Shown: positions 28,298 through 36,938, counted from the first letter of the stretch. The stretch is DNA of 64,000 bases from Gemmatimonadaceae bacterium (GCA_019752115.1 JAIEMN010000022.1:62001-126000); one strand, 5' to 3'. The notes: a model not told the origin generated them from the sequence alone. Numbers and translations: made by a program.

Positions 28298-29758
28298 GTG
28301 TTCCTGCTCGCTGCGTTGGTCATTGCTGCTGCCGACGTCACGCACGTCGCCATTCCGCGCGGGGCGGGTCTGCCCGAGCGGGAGCCGGCGGCTGTGGGCA
28401 TGTCGGCCGAGCGACTGGGCACGATCGACCGGGTGGTGCAGCGCGGCGTCGATGCCGGTGGGTTCCCCGGCGCGGCCCTCGTGGTGGGCCGCAAGGGCTA
28501 CTCCGTCTGGCAGCGCGGCATCGGCACCCTCGACTGGACGGGGCGCAGCCGCGTCAGCGCGCAGGAGAGCCTCTACGACCTCGCGTCGCTCACCAAGGTG
28601 GTGGCCACGACCACGGCCATCATGGTGCTGTACGACGATGGCAAGATCGACCTCGACGCCCCGGTCAACCGCTACGTCCCCGGCTTCACCGGCGGCCTGC
28701 GGGATCAGGTCACCGTGCGCCACCTGCTGACGCATCGTGGTGGCCTCCCGGCCGGCCGTGAGCTGTGGCGTATCGCGAGCACGCCGGCCGAGGCGCGAGC
28801 CGCGGTGCTGTCATCACCGGTGCAGTGCACGCCAGGCGCCTGCTACGAATACTCGGATCTGGGCGCCGACCTCCTGGGCTTTGTCGCCGAAGCCGTGAGC
28901 GGGGAGTCGCTCGACACCTTCCTCGAGGCGCGCGTCTTCCGGCGCCTCGGGATGAACGACACGCACTATCGGGTGGACGGTGCCGATATCGCGCGCACCG
29001 CGCCCACCGAAATCGCCCCGCCCCGCGGATATCCGCTGCGCGGGGAAGTGCACGACGAGAATGCCTACGCCCTCGGCGGGATCGCCGGGCATGCGGGGCT
29101 GTTCAGCACCGCGAGTGATCTGTCGGTGTTCGCGCAGATGCTGCTTGACGGCGGCGTCTACAACGGGGTGCGCGTCGTGGCCGACTCCACCGTGCAGCTC
29201 TTTACGCGACGCGCGGCCGGTCATCGCGCCCTCGGGTGGGATACCTGCGACGGCGGCGCGGGGTGCGGCCAGTACATGTCGGAGCGCGCCTTCGGTCACA
29301 CCGGCTTCACCGGGACCTCGCTCTGGATCGACCCCGATCGGCAGATGTTTGTCATCCTGCTGACGAACCGCGTGCACGCCGCGCGGGCGCGGCGCCCCAG
29401 CAAGGTCATCGCCGATGTGCGGAACGATCTGGCCGATGCGGCCGTGCTGGCGGTGATGGACGATCCGCAGGGGGTCCGGGCGATGCCGGCTGCCTTCCGC
29501 GCCGATGTGGCCGAAGACTGGAACCGCCCGCTGCGCTCGCGACGGGCCACCAGCGCCGCCGCGCGGCGGCGGGCGGCCGCGGCGCGCCGAGCGGCCGCCA
29601 AGAAGGGGTCGGCCAAGAAGGCGGTGAGCAAGAAGAGCTCGGCCAAGGCCTCGGGCAAGAAGGCCGGCAGCAAGGCGTCCGCCTCCAAGAGCACCGCCAG
29701 GAAGTCCACGGCCAAGAAGGCGTCGACCAAGAAGCCGCCCGCGAAGAAGAAGCGCTGA
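28298..29758 (+). CDS. Class C beta-lactamase-like serine hydrolase with histone-H1-like tail
   Basis: 486 residues, GTG start, N-terminal hydrophobic signal (FLLAALVIAAADVTHV). Serine beta-lactamase/DD-peptidase motifs: SLTK (Ser97-Lys100), YSD in place of YXN, and HTG in place of KTG. The last 65 or so residues, after the catalytic fold ends near RADVAEDWNRPL, are almost only Lys, Ala, Ser and Arg with KKA, AKK and SKS repeats, like histone H1 or HU-type tails. The tail is polycationic and could bind DNA, teichoic-like polymers or LPS. Such a tail on an exported hydrolase is unusual. Single gene. Confidence 0.8.
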   Translation: MFLLAALVIAAADVTHVAIPRGAGLPEREPAAVGMSAERLGTIDRVVQRGVDAGGFPGAALVVGRKGYSVWQRGIGTLDWTGRSRVSAQESLYDLASLTKVVATTTAIMVLYDDGKIDLDAPVNRYVPGFTGGLRDQVTVRHLLTHRGGLPAGRELWRIASTPAEARAAVLSSPVQCTPGACYEYSDLGADLLGFVAEAVSGESLDTFLEARVFRRLGMNDTHYRVDGADIARTAPTEIAPPRGYPLRGEVHDENAYALGGIAGHAGLFSTASDLSVFAQMLLDGGVYNGVRVVADSTVQLFTRRAAGHRALGWDTCDGGAGCGQYMSERAFGHTGFTGTSLWIDPDRQMFVILLTNRVHAARARRPSKVIADVRNDLADAAVLAVMDDPQGVRAMPAAFRADVAEDWNRPLRSRRATSAAARRRAAAARRAAAKKGSAKKAVSKKSSAKASGKKAGSKASASKSTARKSTAKKASTKKPPAKKKR

Positions 29759-29795
29759 GCGGGCCGTCGGGGAACGGCGCAGTTGCCCCCCGCGC

Positions 29796-29801
29796 TATGT
29801 T
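29796..29801 (+). promoter_or_regulatory. -10-like TATGTT, leaderless start of SufT-like gene
   Basis: GCGCTATGTT ends 6 nt before ATG 29808; no SD is present between them. Confidence 0.45.
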
Positions 29802-29807
29802 TCTTGT

Positions 29808-30146
29808 ATGTCCGACGAACTGACTCCCGATAGCCCGGCCCCCGATCTGGGCGTGTCCGTTGACCAGGCGCGCCTGGTGCTTCGGCGCGTGAAGGACCCG
29901 GAGCTCAACCTCAACATCGTGGACCTGGGACTCGTCTACGACGTGCAGGTCGAGGGAGCCACCGTGAAGGTGGATATGAGCCTTACGTCGCCTGGGTGCC
30001 CTTCCGGGCCGGAAATCATGGGCGAGGCGGAGCAGCAGCTCCGTGGCCTGCCGGGCGTGGCCGACGTGCAGATGAATCTCGTCTGGTCGCCACCCTGGAC
30101 CCCGGAGCGCATTGAGCCCCGGGTCCGCGCCTACATGGGCTTCTGA
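29808..30146 (+). CDS. MIP18/DUF59 Fe-S assembly factor (SufT/PaaD-like)
   Basis: 112 residues. The DUF59 core RVKDPELNLNIVDLGLVYDV and MSLTSPGCPSGPEIM carries the conserved Asp-Pro-Glu and the single reactive Cys. SufT-type proteins help mature Fe-S proteins. Unlike actinobacterial suf operons it is not in the suf cluster (36.9-44 kb), but 7 kb away and alone. Followed by a strong hairpin. Confidence 0.85.
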   Translation: MSDELTPDSPAPDLGVSVDQARLVLRRVKDPELNLNIVDLGLVYDVQVEGATVKVDMSLTSPGCPSGPEIMGEAEQQLRGLPGVADVQMNLVWSPPWTPERIEPRVRAYMGF

Positions 30147-30161
30147 TCCGTCAGAAGAACG

Positions 30162-30186
30162 AACGGCCGCCGATCAGGCGGCCGTT
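30162..30186. terminator. Terminator shared by convergent sufT-like and lspA genes
   Basis: AACGGCCGCC, loop GATCA, GGCGGCCGTT then TTCC: a perfect 10-bp stem. The lspA stop codon (30174-30176) falls in the loop, so the stem encodes its last residues. The loop again carries GATC, as in the long inverted repeats. Confidence 0.8.
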
Positions 30187-30734
30187 TCCGGTAGGACGGT
30201 GGCACCCGCGCGTTCCGCGCGCACGCGACTGACCAGCGTCGCCGCAATCGGCACCAGCAGCAGCGCCCCGCTCCACAGCATGAGATCGGCGACGTTCGCC
30301 ACGATCGTGGTGTCGCCCCACAGCTGCAGGCCGATGAAATCGGCCACGCCTTCGTGCCCGCCCAGAATGCTCGCGAGGTTGCCGAGCGCGCCGCCCGTGA
30401 CCATGCCGAGCGCGAGGACCGCGCGGGGATCCACGCTGGCGATGGCGCGTACGACCGAGACCACGAGCAGGACCGCCAGGCTGGTCATCAGCACATTGAG
30501 CTGCGCCGTGAACGGGCCCATCGAGATGCCGCCGGCCGCGCCCGTGTTCCATACCAGCATCAGCGTGACGCGGTCGAAGAGCGGCACAATCCCCGTCTCG
30601 CCCAGCGCGCGCACGGCCATCGCCTTGGTCGCCAGATCCACGAGCATCGCGCCCAACGCCACCACATAGAACCGGCGCTGGAGGTCGTCACCGAGGTGTC
30701 GGGAGACGCGGGTGCTGAGAGACTCGTTTCGCAT
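30174..30734 (-). CDS. lspA: Lipoprotein signal peptidase-like protein, atypical
   Basis: 186 residues, four membrane helices, as in signal peptidase II, which cleaves prolipoproteins before the lipidated Cys. Motifs: DLATKAMA, NTGAAGGIS, GGALGNL, VADF and NVAD. The two Asp expected for the catalytic dyad are present (Asp132 in VADF, Asp150 in NVAD). The Asp-Arg that normally follows GNL is Ser122-Ile123 here. So the enzyme may be active but lacks a strongly conserved pair. ATG 30734 chosen; a TTG at 30749 is possible. Lipoproteins with lipoboxes occur in the window. Confidence 0.8.
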   Translation of the reverse strand: MRNESLSTRVSRHLGDDLQRRFYVVALGAMLVDLATKAMAVRALGETGIVPLFDRVTLMLVWNTGAAGGISMGPFTAQLNVLMTSLAVLLVVSVVRAIASVDPRAVLALGMVTGGALGNLASILGGHEGVADFIGLQLWGDTTIVANVADLMLWSGALLLVPIAATLVSRVRAERAGATVLPETAA

Positions 30735-30992
30735 GCGGCGATGGTGCAAAAGGCCAAGTCAACCGAGGGACGGCCACCTTCCTTCGCACTGTTTATGCCG
30801 CGCAACGCATGCAATCCGGCAACTGGCAAAATTGCCGTAAAATATTACCAGACAATGGTTTGTGAGAATTCTGCCACTCTGATGATCGATCGGGGAGTGC
30901 AGCGCCCACAGAACAGGGTGGCTCAGGCGCCACAGGTGGATCGACGCCTCAGGTGACCGTGCACACCGCATCCCGGCGGCGTGCGGCGGACG

Positions 30993-32168
30993 TCAATCCT
31001 TGTACGGTGAGTCGTCGGCCGGGGCGGTGGGCGCGGCGCCGCCCAGCGCCTTCACGAAGGCCGCCCCCAGCACTTCCACCTGCCACTTCCGGAGCTCGGG
31101 AATGGCATCGAACTCGTCCACATGGCGGGGCTTCTTGCGGGCGACCGCCTCCATGCGATCACGCGAACAGAGCACGCCGGGATCGAGATCGAGCTTGGTG
31201 GCCACGACATCGCGCACCGATTTGAGCTTCGCGACGCGCTCGTCGAACTCGGGGTCCTTGTCCCAACGGGCCGCCTTCGGGAAGCGCGGCAGATCGGCTT
31301 CCGCCACGGCATTGCCGCGCACGATCGCCTGCAGCGCTTCGCTGGCACGCGCCTCCGACATGCCGCGGGGGAAGCCCTTCACCGCGAAGAGCGCCTCGCG
31401 GGTGGTAGGCGCCAGCCGGGCGAGATCGAGCAGCACTTCGTTGCCCGCCACACGAAACGTGGCGCGATCCAGCTCCGAGGCAATCGCATCGCGCCAGGCC
31501 ACGAGTTCGCGCAACCGCGCCAGCTCGCGCCGCGTGAGATCGCGGGCGCCCTTCATGCGCAGGAAGGCCTGCTCGGCGCCTTCCGGATCCCAACGCGTCC
31601 CTTCGGCGCGAATGAATTCTTCCTTGGCCCAGTGCAAGCGCCCCTTCTTCTCGAGTTCGCGATGCAGACGATCGCGCAACCCCAGGAGATGCCGCGTATC
31701 CTGCGCCGCGTAGTCGAGCATGTCCGCGGTGAGCGGACGCATGCTCCAATCCGCCCGCTGATGCTTCTTGTCCAGCTTGAGGCCGAAGAATTGCTCCAGC
31801 AACGCCGCAAGGCCGAACGCGCGAATGCCGAGGAGCTGAGCGGCGACACGCGTGTCGAAGAGATGTGTGACCCGCCACCCGTAATCCTGATGCAGCAAGC
31901 GCAAATCGTAGTCGGCATCGTGCAGCACGACTTCCACCTGCGGATCTTCGAGCAGCACGCCGAGCTTGACGGGCGTGCCGATCGGCAGCGGATCGATCAC
32001 CGCTTCGTGCTGCGCGGTGGAGAGCTGCAGCAGATAAATGCGATCGACAAAGCGATGAAAACTCGCGCCCTCGGTGTCGAGCGCGAGGGCCCGGACACCG
32101 TTGAGGTCGGACAGAAAGCGATCGACGGCGTCGGCCGTGTCGAGATACAATGGCGCGGGAGCAGGCAT
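30993..32168 (-). CDS. rnd: Ribonuclease D (DEDDy exonuclease with HRDC domain)
   Basis: 391 residues. Exo I has ALDTEGAS (Asp31, Glu33), exo II LHDADYDLRLL, exo III LDYAAQDTRHLL (Tyr and Asp). Then the linker and HRDC-like C-terminal helices (LVAWRDAIASELDRATFRV, ALFAVKGFPRGM). Processes tRNA/structured RNA 3' ends. Start ATG 32168, with TATACT 12 nt upstream. Only 40 bp separate it from the divergent AI-2E permease start, so the two promoters overlap. Confidence 0.92.
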   Translation of the reverse strand: MPAPAPLYLDTADAVDRFLSDLNGVRALALDTEGASFHRFVDRIYLLQLSTAQHEAVIDPLPIGTPVKLGVLLEDPQVEVVLHDADYDLRLLHQDYGWRVTHLFDTRVAAQLLGIRAFGLAALLEQFFGLKLDKKHQRADWSMRPLTADMLDYAAQDTRHLLGLRDRLHRELEKKGRLHWAKEEFIRAEGTRWDPEGAEQAFLRMKGARDLTRRELARLRELVAWRDAIASELDRATFRVAGNEVLLDLARLAPTTREALFAVKGFPRGMSEARASEALQAIVRGNAVAEADLPRFPKAARWDKDPEFDERVAKLKSVRDVVATKLDLDPGVLCSRDRMEAVARKKPRHVDEFDAIPELRKWQVEVLGAAFVKALGGAAPTAPADDSPYKD

Positions 32169-32180
32169 GGGTCCCTGAAA

Positions 32181-32201
32181 AGTATACCCGGGCGCTAGTT
32201 T
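32181..32201. promoter_or_regulatory. Overlapping divergent promoters of rnd and permease
   Basis: Minus strand -10-like TATACT (32181-32186) serves rnd; plus-strand TAGTTT (32196-32201), ending 7 nt before ATG 32209 with no SD, serves the permease. The whole gap is 40 bp. Confidence 0.5.
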
Positions 32202-32208
32202 CGAGCAC

Positions 32209-33462
32209 ATGACCACGATCGACGAATCGCTTCTGCCCGAAGACCTGCCGCCCCAGCGGCGCGGCTGGCGGACGGCCGACCTCGCCCGTGCGGCGGTGGT
32301 CGTGCTGGCGGTCTGGTTCGGACTCCAGCTGCTTTGGTCGGTGAGCTCGCTGGTGTTTCTCGTGTTTCTCGCCACGCTCTTCGGGCTCGCGGTCGGGCGC
32401 GGGGCCGACTATCTCGAGCGCTTCAAGATCCGCCGGGGCATCGGTGCGGCGCTCATCATGTTCGGCGCCCTGGGGGCGATTGGCGGTGTGCTGACCTGGA
32501 CGGCACCGACCCTGATCGAACAGGGGAAGGAGCTCCAGCGGCAGGTGCCGGACGCCCTGCACAAGATGCAGACCTGGGTCGACGCCAAGCGGGGTGGACT
32601 CCTGGGCTCGCTCATCACCAGTGCCGCCGGCACCGGTGCGCCGACCCCGGATAGCGTCGCCCCGCCGAAGCCATCCGCCGGCCCTCCAGCCGCCAGCGCC
32701 CCCCCGGGGGCCGCCACCCCGGTGGCCGCCACGCCGGTGGCCGCCACGCCGGTGGCCGTCACCACGGCCAGCGAGGCGCTCCGGCAGAAGTTCCAGACCG
32801 CGATGGCGGGGGCGGCGAAGTACCTGTTCTCCTTCGTGAGCAACACGGTCGCCGTCCTCACGAGCTTCGTACTCCTGATCTTCCTGGCGATCTACATCGG
32901 CGCCGAGCCCGAGGTGTATCGCGGCTGGCTACTGGCGGCGGTGCCGGCGGCGTCACGCGCGCAGGTACGGCTCGTGATGGGCGAGATGGCCACGGTGCTG
33001 CGCAAATGGCTCGTCACGCAGCTCATTGCCATGGTCGTGATCGGCGTCATGAGCATGATCGCGCTGTTGCTGCTGGGGGTGAAGGCGGCGTTTGCGCTGG
33101 GCTTCATCGCCGGGCTCCTCGAGTTCATTCCCACGGTGGGACCGATCCTGAGTGCGGTGCCGGCCATTCTCATGGGCTTCGTGGACTCCCCCGAGAAGGC
33201 GCTGGCCGTCGGCATCGTCTACTGGGGCATTCAGTTCATCGAGAACAACCTGCTCATCCCGTATCTCATGCGCGGTGAGATGGACCTGCCGCCGGCGATC
33301 ACGCTGGTGGCGCAGACGCTCATGACGCTCGTGTTCGGCTTCATCGGCCTCATGGTGGCCGTCCCGCTCACCGCCGCGCTGCTGGTGCCGTTGCGCATGA
33401 TCGCCGAACGCGAGAACGCGCGCGAGAAGGAACTGGTGAAGCAGCGAAAACTCGAGGCGTAA
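32209..33462 (+). CDS. AI-2E/UPF0118-family membrane transporter
   Basis: 417 residues, about eight membrane helices, with the family core ALGFIAGLLEFIPTVGPILSAVP and the C-terminal FIENNLLIPYLMRGEMDLPPAITL. Family members export AI-2 or exchange Na/H; specificity cannot be told. Between the helix pairs an unusual low-complexity insert of about 45 residues (Pro/Ala-rich, TPVAATPVAATPVAV) replaces a normally short loop. TAA is followed one base later by the hydrolase ATG, so the two are coupled. Confidence 0.85.
   Translation: MTTIDESLLPEDLPPQRRGWRTADLARAAVVVLAVWFGLQLLWSVSSLVFLVFLATLFGLAVGRGADYLERFKIRRGIGAALIMFGALGAIGGVLTWTAPTLIEQGKELQRQVPDALHKMQTWVDAKRGGLLGSLITSAAGTGAPTPDSVAPPKPSAGPPAASAPPGAATPVAATPVAATPVAVTTASEALRQKFQTAMAGAAKYLFSFVSNTVAVLTSFVLLIFLAIYIGAEPEVYRGWLLAAVPAASRAQVRLVMGEMATVLRKWLVTQLIAMVVIGVMSMIALLLLGVKAAFALGFIAGLLEFIPTVGPILSAVPAILMGFVDSPEKALAVGIVYWGIQFIENNLLIPYLMRGEMDLPPAITLVAQTLMTLVFGFIGLMVAVPLTAALLVPLRMIAERENAREKELVKQRKLEA
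32713..32757 (+). repeat. Three tandem 15-bp units inside the permease gene
   Basis: GCCACSCCGGTGGCC repeated three times (first copy has C, the others G at the sixth base), encoding repeats of Ala-Thr-Pro-Val-Ala in the low-complexity loop. Length is a multiple of three, so copy-number change keeps the frame. Confidence 0.85.
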
Positions 33463-33463
33463 G

Positions 33464-34288
33464 ATGATCGCGCAGCTCCCCGGGTTTCAGATGGGGTACG
33501 ACGACAGCGGCGACGGCTTGCCGGTCGTCTTTCTGCATGGCTTTCCGCATGACCGGACCCTGTGGACGGCGCAGCGCCTATCGCTGGCGCCGCGCGTGCG
33601 TTGCCTGGTGCCGGACATCCGCGGCTTTGGGCACTCGTCCACGCACGGGCCCTTTTCGGTCGAGCAGTACGCCGACGATGTGGTGCAGCTGCTCGACTGG
33701 CTGGGGATCGAGCGGGCGGTGATCTGCGGGCTGTCCATGGGAGGCTACATCGCCATGGCGCTGTGGCGGCGCCATCCCAACCGGGTGCGGGCGATGGTGT
33801 TCAGCGATACGCGCGCCGGGGCCGACTCCGACGAGGCCAAGGCGCGCCGCGATGACATGATCGCGCTCGTAAAGCGCGACGGGGCCCGGGCGATCGTGGA
33901 ACCACAGCTCACCGGCATGGTGGGGCCGGCCACCCGCGAACGGCGCCCGGAGATCATGAAGACGCTGCGCGCGATGATGGGGCGCCAGCCGGCCGCGGGC
34001 ATCATCGGGGCCCTGCAGGCGCTCCGGGACCGGCCGGACTCACGCGAGACGCTCAGGACGATTAGCGTTCCTTCGCTGGTGATGGTGGGTGAGGACGACG
34101 TGCTGACCCCGATCAAGGAAGCGCGCGCCATTGCGGAGGCCCTGCCGTCGCAGGCTCGCGTGCGCCTCGAGATCATTGCCGGCGCGGGACATGTGCCCTG
34201 CCTGGAACGCCCCGCTGCCACCACGCACGCCCTGTCCGACTTCCTGTCCACGCTCGATCCGTCGATCGCTGGACCGCCCGTTTCGTAG
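33464..34288 (+). CDS. Alpha/beta hydrolase (3-oxoadipate enol-lactonase-like)
   Basis: 274 residues. Oxyanion motif HGFPHDRTLW, PDIRGFGHS, nucleophile elbow CGLSMGGYIAM, acid VVGEDD-type segment (MVGEDDVLTP) and His in AGAGHVPCLERP. This form is shared by enol-lactonases and many esterases. No signal peptide. ATG begins one nt after the permease stop. It is followed by a methyltransferase 9 nt later. Confidence 0.8.
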   Translation: MIAQLPGFQMGYDDSGDGLPVVFLHGFPHDRTLWTAQRLSLAPRVRCLVPDIRGFGHSSTHGPFSVEQYADDVVQLLDWLGIERAVICGLSMGGYIAMALWRRHPNRVRAMVFSDTRAGADSDEAKARRDDMIALVKRDGARAIVEPQLTGMVGPATRERRPEIMKTLRAMMGRQPAAGIIGALQALRDRPDSRETLRTISVPSLVMVGEDDVLTPIKEARAIAEALPSQARVRLEIIAGAGHVPCLERPAATTHALSDFLSTLDPSIAGPPVS

Positions 34289-34297
34289 CCCCTCTCG

Positions 34298-34909
34298 ATG
34301 ACTGCTTCTTCCACGATCTCTGACGCCGAACGGTCCACCGCCGCCCGTATCGGGCAGGTGCTGTTCAAGAACCGCGGCTGGCTGCCGGTCCCCTTTCTCG
34401 CGGTGCCGCTGCTCGTGCCGGGCACGCAGTCGCCAACGACCTGGATCGCGGGGCTCGTGCTCGTGCTGATCGGCGAATTGGTGCGCACCGCCGGCGTGGC
34501 CGCCGCGGGCACCGTCACGCGCCGCCGCTCCCGCGATGTGCAGCGCCTGGTGACCTATGGCGCCTTCGCGTGGTGCCGCAATCCGCTCTACGTCGGCAAC
34601 TACCTCGCCTGGATGGGCTTCACGGTGGTGAGCGGCGTCTTCTGGTTTCTGCCCGTCGCCACGCTGATCTTCGCCATCGAGTACACGCTCATCGTGCGCT
34701 ACGAAGAAGGCGTGCTTGAGTCGATCTTCGGGCAGGAGTATCTCGACTACAAGGCGCGCACGCCGCGCTGGTTCGGACGCCCGCCCGCCGGCAGCACCCA
34801 GGGGCAGCACGACTGGGGCGAGGCGATCTGGAGCGAGCGGTCAACGATCGGGCAGTACATCGTGCTCGGTGGGCTGTTCTGGCTGAAGGCGCGCGGCTGG
34901 CAGTTCTAA
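34298..34909 (+). CDS. Isoprenylcysteine/phospholipid methyltransferase-like membrane protein
   Basis: 203 residues with several membrane helices and the family C-terminal signature: GAFAWCRNPLYVGNYLAWMG, YEEGVLESIFGQEYLDYKART. It should transfer methyl from SAM to a lipid or isoprenoid-linked acceptor at the membrane. Third gene of a transcription unit with the permease and hydrolase. Its TAA is the first three bases of a long inverted repeat. Confidence 0.8.
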   Translation: MTASSTISDAERSTAARIGQVLFKNRGWLPVPFLAVPLLVPGTQSPTTWIAGLVLVLIGELVRTAGVAAAGTVTRRRSRDVQRLVTYGAFAWCRNPLYVGNYLAWMGFTVVSGVFWFLPVATLIFAIEYTLIVRYEEGVLESIFGQEYLDYKARTPRWFGRPPAGSTQGQHDWGEAIWSERSTIGQYIVLGGLFWLKARGWQF

Positions 34910-34995
34910 ACCCGACGACCCCAAACCTGAAAACCCCAGACCCCAAACTGATCAGTTTGGGGTCTGGGGTTTTCGGTTTGGGGTTCGCGGGTTTA
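34907..34995. repeat. Long inverted repeat 2 (GATCAGTT family)
   Basis: Arms of about 43 bp, with one-base slips, around a central TGATCA: ACTGATCAGT core, then GGGGTCTGGGGTTTTC and GGTTTGGGG runs, ending GGGTTTA. It starts with the methyltransferase stop (34907-34909) and ends 11 nt before the stop of the convergent ferredoxin gene. Confidence 0.9.
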
Positions 34996-35006
34996 CCGCG
35001 GACGCG

Positions 35007-35270
<264 letters not shown>

Positions 35271-35390
35271 GAGCAGGGTCTCGGATCGAACGCGACCGGA
35301 CGATGACTCTCGGGGGAGAATCCCGGTCGAGGGAAGATAGCTCAGCAGGAACGCGCGACAAGCGCGGAAGGTTGCCGGGCCGCCGCGCGC

Positions 35391-35696
35391 TTACTTCCGC
35401 CAGGCGGGGGTGTCGCTCTTCTTGAGCTCGGGGTTGTGCCGGTAGATCGTGAAGGTCCGGCCGATCACCTGAATGACCTCGGCGCCGAGCGCGGGGGCGA
35501 CCTCGTGGACCGCCTCCTTGGCCGACAATTCGCCACCCTTGGCGACCTGCACCTTCACCAGCTCGTGGGTCCGCAGGACGTCGTCCAGACTCTGAAGGAG
35601 CGCCGGCGTCAGCCCCGCGTGGCCGATGTGGACCTGCACGGCGAGATGGTGTGCTTCGGCGCGCAGTTCCGCGCGCGCCTTGCCGGTCATGCTCAT
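35391..35696 (-). CDS. YhbY/CRM-domain RNA-binding protein
   Basis: 101 residues matching the CRM fold: ELRAEAHHLAVQVHIGHAGLT, SLDDVLRTHELVKVQV and the conserved IQVIGRTFTIYRHNP ending. Known YhbY binds pre-50S ribosomes. Note the canonical GxxG loop is HAG/GHAGLT. ATG 35696 forms an ATGA overlap with the M23 peptidase stop, so they are coupled. A second ATG two codons on is possible. Confidence 0.85.
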   Translation of the reverse strand: MSMTGKARAELRAEAHHLAVQVHIGHAGLTPALLQSLDDVLRTHELVKVQVAKGGELSAKEAVHEVAPALGAEVIQVIGRTFTIYRHNPELKKSDTPAWRK

Positions 35697-36325
35697 GGGG
35701 GCGCCTCGGCGGCGAAAAAGGAGTACGGGTTGATCGGCGGGCCATCCCACCAGGCACGCCCCACCCCACGCTTCATCACCTGGAAGTGCAGATGCGGGGT
35801 GTCCGGCGGGGCGTTTCCCGTCGTTCCAACGTAGCCGATCACCGAGCCCTTGGCGACTCGGTCGCCCACGGCGAGGCCACGTCGATAGCGCTCGAGATGC
35901 GCGTAGTAATACACGAAGCGCTCATCGGGGTCGTAGGCATAGATCACGATGCCGCCGACAGGCCCTTCGAAGAGACGCCCGATGATGCAGTCGGCCGCCG
36001 CCACGACAGGCGTGGAGCGCGGCGCCAGAATGTCGAGGGCGCCGTGAATGCCCTTGTCCCGCTTGGCCGTGAAGGTGTCCGGGATGCGCGCGCGGGACAT
36101 CCCCTGCACCGGCACCATGAGCTGGCGCGCCCAGAGGGCGTCGAGATCGTCGGGGGTGACCGCCGCGCTCAGCGGCCCGGCGTGCGCCGGGGTCGGGCCC
36201 AGTCGCGGGCGTGGTGGCGGTGATTCAACCGGCGGCTCCGCCGGCGCCGGCGCCACGATGGGCGTCAGGCCGCGAGAGCAGGCGGTCGTCAGGACGACCA
36301 ACGCCAGCAGTAGCCGGCGCGTCAA
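35693..36325 (-). CDS. M23 (LytM) peptidase lipoprotein
   Basis: 210 residues. Lipobox LTTAC at the end of the signal sequence (MTRRLLLALVVLTTAC) anchors it to a membrane. A Pro-rich linker leads to the LytM domain with HGALDI (HxxxD zinc ligands) and HLHFQV (HxH). All four zinc residues are present, so it should be an active cell-wall endopeptidase. Coupled to yhbY. Its ATG starts 1 nt after the stop of the upstream small membrane protein. Confidence 0.88.
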   Translation of the reverse strand: MTRRLLLALVVLTTACSRGLTPIVAPAPAEPPVESPPPRPRLGPTPAHAGPLSAAVTPDDLDALWARQLMVPVQGMSRARIPDTFTAKRDKGIHGALDILAPRSTPVVAAADCIIGRLFEGPVGGIVIYAYDPDERFVYYYAHLERYRRGLAVGDRVAKGSVIGYVGTTGNAPPDTPHLHFQVMKRGVGRAWWDGPPINPYSFFAAEAPP

Positions 36326-36326
36326 C

Positions 36327-36740
36327 TCAACCCTTCACCACTTCCGGGCGGAAGAACGGCTCGAGGTAACGCAGCAGATCGTCGACGGTGCGAACCCGCG
36401 TCTTGAGCGCATCGAGCTCGTTCGCCTTGGGCAGCCGCGCGCCGGCCCGGTCGGCAATGACCAGCACCGCGTCTTCGAGGTCGAGATCGATCAGGCCGTA
36501 CACCCGCTCGAGATCGTCGCCCGGATTGACGATGTAATGCGGCTCCATCGCCCCGTGCCGCTCCGCCAGGTACGTATAGACCTGCGCCAGCAGCACTTCG
36601 GGATACTTGCCGCGGAAGCTGTCCCGAAACCGTGACAGCCCATCCCGTTCGATGGACGCCTGGTTGATCCGCTGGGCGCGGAACAACGCAATGAGGCCCA
36701 CCACGAGCACGACAATGGCCGCAATGACAGTCAGTTTCAC
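36327..36740 (-). CDS. Small single-span membrane protein, unknown function
   Basis: 137 residues, GTG start. One N-terminal membrane helix (IAAIVVLVVGLIALF), then a mixed helical cytosolic domain with RGKYPEVLLAQVYTYLAERHG and an acidic DLDLEDAVLVIADRAG. I recognise no family. It heads the minus run with the M23 peptidase and YhbY; adjacent stop/start suggests cotranscription. Confidence 0.65.
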   Translation of the reverse strand: MKLTVIAAIVVLVVGLIALFRAQRINQASIERDGLSRFRDSFRGKYPEVLLAQVYTYLAERHGAMEPHYIVNPGDDLERVYGLIDLDLEDAVLVIADRAGARLPKANELDALKTRVRTVDDLLRYLEPFFRPEVVKG

Positions 36741-36901
36741 GACTGCGATGGTCCTCGGGCGGGAAGCGGGGAGAGGGGCGGGTGACAGTGCGGTGGGACG
36801 TCGGACTCCGCATACAGTACCACGACGGGACCCGTTGCGAAACGGCGAATCCCTTTGGATGAGCTCGCCGCCATCGTTTGACGAATTCGTTTACACTTTC
36901 G

Positions 36902-36937
36902 TTGACGTATCCGCCAAATCCGATGTAAATTATCGGA
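36902..36937 (+). promoter_or_regulatory. sufR promoter with palindromic operator over the -10
   Basis: -35 TTGACG (36902-36907) and -10 TAAATT (36926-36931) with 18 bp between. The inverted repeat TCCGAT-GTAAATT-ATCGGA (36919-36937) covers the -10. The ATG follows at 36939 with no SD, so transcripts are probably leaderless. Best reading: autoregulatory SufR site. Confidence 0.65.
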
Positions 36938-36938
36938 C

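Noticed and set aside
28298-29758. AmpC-type resistance beta-lactamase
   Set aside because: YSD and HTG replace the YXN and KTG motifs; more likely a DD-peptidase/esterase-type hydrolase.
30750-30992. Small RNA or gene in an A/T-rich patch upstream of lspA
   Set aside because: There is a dyad (GGCAAAATTGCC) and low GC, but no promoter-terminator pair or credible frame that I can support.
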